The notes below the pieces were generated by a model. The model was not told the origin of the DNA, made no database searches, and worked only from the letters and a program-made list of their open reading frames with translations. Positions 5,930 to 7,514 of a DNA stretch of 7,514 nt are shown here, piece after piece. The stretch's first letter is position 1, and the number at the start of each line of letters is the position of its first letter. The stretch comes from Clostridia bacterium (GTDB lineage: Bacteria; Bacillota; Clostridia; UBA1381). Made by a program: the position numbers and the translations under genes. The DNA is taken from assembly GCA_017380475.1 (NCBI GenBank), contig JAFODX010000064.1, positions 1 to 7,514 of the forward strand, in the 5' to 3' direction.

Positions 5930-5956
5930 GCAAAAGTATGAAAGGAGCTATTTAAA

Positions 5957-7514
5957 ATGGCTGATGTAAGAAGAATTTACGTTGAAAAAAAGCCCGGATT
6001 TGATGTTGAAGCAAAAGAAGTTCTTGCTGATTTGCGTGAAAATCTGAGCATGAAAGGTCTTACCGGTGTTCGCATCATAAACAGATACGATGTAGAAGGT
6101 ATTACAGACGAAGAGTATGAGAAGGCACGTTGCCTTATTTTCTCTGAGCCTCCGGTTGACAACGTATATGACGAAGAAGCAGTTATAAACGACGGAAAGG
6201 TTTTTGCAGTTGAATTTCTGCCCGGTCAGTTTGACCAGCGTGCAGCAAGCGCTGAGGAATGTATTTCTATTCTCACTGCAAAAGACAGACCGCGTGTAAG
6301 ATATGCAAAGGTTTATGTTTTAATCGGAGAAGTAAGCGATAAGGATGTTGAAGATATCAAAGCTTACGTTATAAACCCCGTTGAATCACGTGAAGCGTCG
6401 CTTGAAAAACCTGATTCACTTGATATGGTAGTAGACTACCCCGAAGACGTAAAAACTATTGACGGTTTTATTGATATGGACGAAACTGCTATGCAGAATT
6501 TCCTCAATGAAATGGGTTTTGCTATGGACCTTGACGATTTGAAATTCTGTCAGAACTATTTCAAGAACACAGAAGACCGTAACCCGACTGTTACAGAGCT
6601 TCGTATGATTGACACTTACTGGTCAGACCACTGCCGTCATACAACATTCTCTACAAAAATCAACAATGTTACTATCCCCGACGGAAAATACGCTGATGTT
6701 ATAAGAGATGCTTTTGAAGAATACAAGGCTGCAAAGGCAGAATTATACGCTCCTGACCGTAATATGTGCCTTATGAATATGGCAACAATTATTGTTAAGC
6801 AGTTAAAGGCAAAAGGTTACTTAAAGGAAATAGACGAATCAGAAGAAATTAACGCTTGTTCTATCGTTATGCCGGTTGAAATTGACGGCGAAGTTGAAGA
6901 CTGGCTGATAATGTTCAAGAACGAGACACATAACCACCCGACAGAAATTGAACCGTTTGGCGGTGCTGCAACATGTCTTGGCGGTGCTATCCGTGACCCG
7001 TTGTCAGGCCGTTCGTACGTTTATCAGGCTATGCGTGTAACAGGTGCAGGCGATCCGAGAAAGTCACTCAAAGAAACTCTTCCCGGCAAGCTTATGCAGA
7101 GAAAGATTACAAAACAAGCTTCATCAGGCTACAGCTCATACGGTAACCAGATAGGTCTTGCCACAGGTCAGGTTCAGGAAATCTACCACGACGGCTATGT
7201 TGCAAAACGTATGGAAATTGGTGCTGTTATCGGTGCTGCTCCGAAAGCAAACGTAGTTCGTGAAGTTCCGTCCAAGGGTGATGTGATTGTTCTTCTTGGC
7301 GGCCGTACAGGTCGTGACGGTATCGGCGGTGCTACAGGTTCTTCAAAGGCTCATACCGAAAAGAGTGTTGTTACCTGCGGTTCTGAAGTTCAGAAAGGTA
7401 ACCCGCCTATTGAAAGAAAGCTACAGAGACTTTTCCGTGACAACAAAGTTACTACACTTATCAAACGTTGTAACGACTTTGGTGCAGGCGGTGTATCGGT
7501 TGCTATCGGTGAGC
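5957..7514 (+). CDS. purL: Phosphoribosylformylglycinamidine synthase, single-chain form, N-terminal 519 residues
   Basis: The frame is open from ATG to the right edge with no stop, so the gene is partial at its 3' end. AAAGGAG (5941-5947) lies nine bases before the start. Residues 1 to about 165 form an N-terminal PurS-like domain (MADVRRIYVEKKPGFDVEAK). The linker region follows, with the signature DTYWSDHCRHTTF (219-231). The first ATPase half carries FKNETHNHPTEIEPFGGAA (320-338), with the conserved HNHP at 325-328, and then GAGDPRKS and KQASSGYSSYGNQIG. The AIRS-C-like domain begins near 435 (GDVIVLLGGRTGRDGIGGATGSS). An N-terminal PurS-like domain fused to the synthase indicates the large form of roughly 1,200-1,300 residues, so about 40% is present and the glutaminase domain is outside. 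The enzyme converts FGAR, glutamine and ATP to FGAM in purine synthesis. No other pur gene is visible in the window. Confidence 0.97.
   Translation, partial: MADVRRIYVEKKPGFDVEAKEVLADLRENLSMKGLTGVRIINRYDVEGITDEEYEKARCLIFSEPPVDNVYDEEAVINDGKVFAVEFLPGQFDQRAASAEECISILTAKDRPRVRYAKVYVLIGEVSDKDVEDIKAYVINPVESREASLEKPDSLDMVVDYPEDVKTIDGFIDMDETAMQNFLNEMGFAMDLDDLKFCQNYFKNTEDRNPTVTELRMIDTYWSDHCRHTTFSTKINNVTIPDGKYADVIRDAFEEYKAAKAELYAPDRNMCLMNMATIIVKQLKAKGYLKEIDESEEINACSIVMPVEIDGEVEDWLIMFKNETHNHPTEIEPFGGAATCLGGAIRDPLSGRSYVYQAMRVTGAGDPRKSLKETLPGKLMQRKITKQASSGYSSYGNQIGLATGQVQEIYHDGYVAKRMEIGAVIGAAPKANVVREVPSKGDVIVLLGGRTGRDGIGGATGSSKAHTEKSVVTCGSEVQKGNPPIERKLQRLFRDNKVTTLIKRCNDFGAGGVSVAIGE

Noticed and set aside
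5866..5956. Purine, PRPP or ZTP riboswitch upstream of purL
   Set aside because: The leader is only about 90 bases and none of the conserved core segments of these riboswitches could be found by eye.
5977..6162. 61-codon minus-strand open frame inside purL
   Set aside because: It is fully antisense to conserved PurL coding and its sequence resembles no known protein.
1..7514. CRISPR array, insertion sequence, phage or defence genes
   Set aside because: No regularly spaced repeats, transposase, integrase, terminal inverted repeats or effector domains were found. All coding space is taken by housekeeping genes and one exported protein.

Overview
The window is a compact chromosomal stretch of housekeeping genes, most likely from an anaerobic member of the Clostridia (Bacillota). 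Four things point that way: moderately AT-rich DNA with purine-rich Shine-Dalgarno sites; an rpsU-yqeY pair; an Obg GTPase with the C-terminal OCT domain; and a purL product that looks like the single-chain form seen in Clostridia. No mobile element, CRISPR array, phage gene or defence gene was found.

Layout from left to right. A partial tRNA-Thr(CGU) on the minus strand runs off the left edge. Upstream of it on the same strand is the rpsU-yqeY operon, with a near-consensus promoter, a leader inverted repeat and a terminator-like hairpin that ends at the tRNA. Next, also on the minus strand, comes the unit rplU (L21) - rpmA (L27) - obg - a secreted DHHW-family protein. It has a near-consensus promoter ahead of rplU and an intrinsic terminator between rpmA and obg. 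Upstream of rplU is ddh (meso-diaminopimelate dehydrogenase), again minus strand with its own promoter. A 240-bp divergent intergenic region follows, and then purL begins on the plus strand and runs off the right edge.

Functionally, rplU, rpmA, obg and rpsU form a ribosome and ribosome-assembly group. ddh makes meso-diaminopimelate for lysine and peptidoglycan. purL carries out the fourth step of de novo purine synthesis. The exported protein after obg combines two stalk-like repeats with a predicted SGNH-type (AlgX/AlgJ-like) domain, and is the least understood gene here.

The window looks largely ordinary. The points worth a second look are the architecture of the DHHW protein, the terminator that separates obg from rpmA, an L27 without the cleavable N-terminal extension together with the absence of prp, and hairpins in the rpsU, rplU and purL leaders. 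No convincing new multi-gene system was seen.
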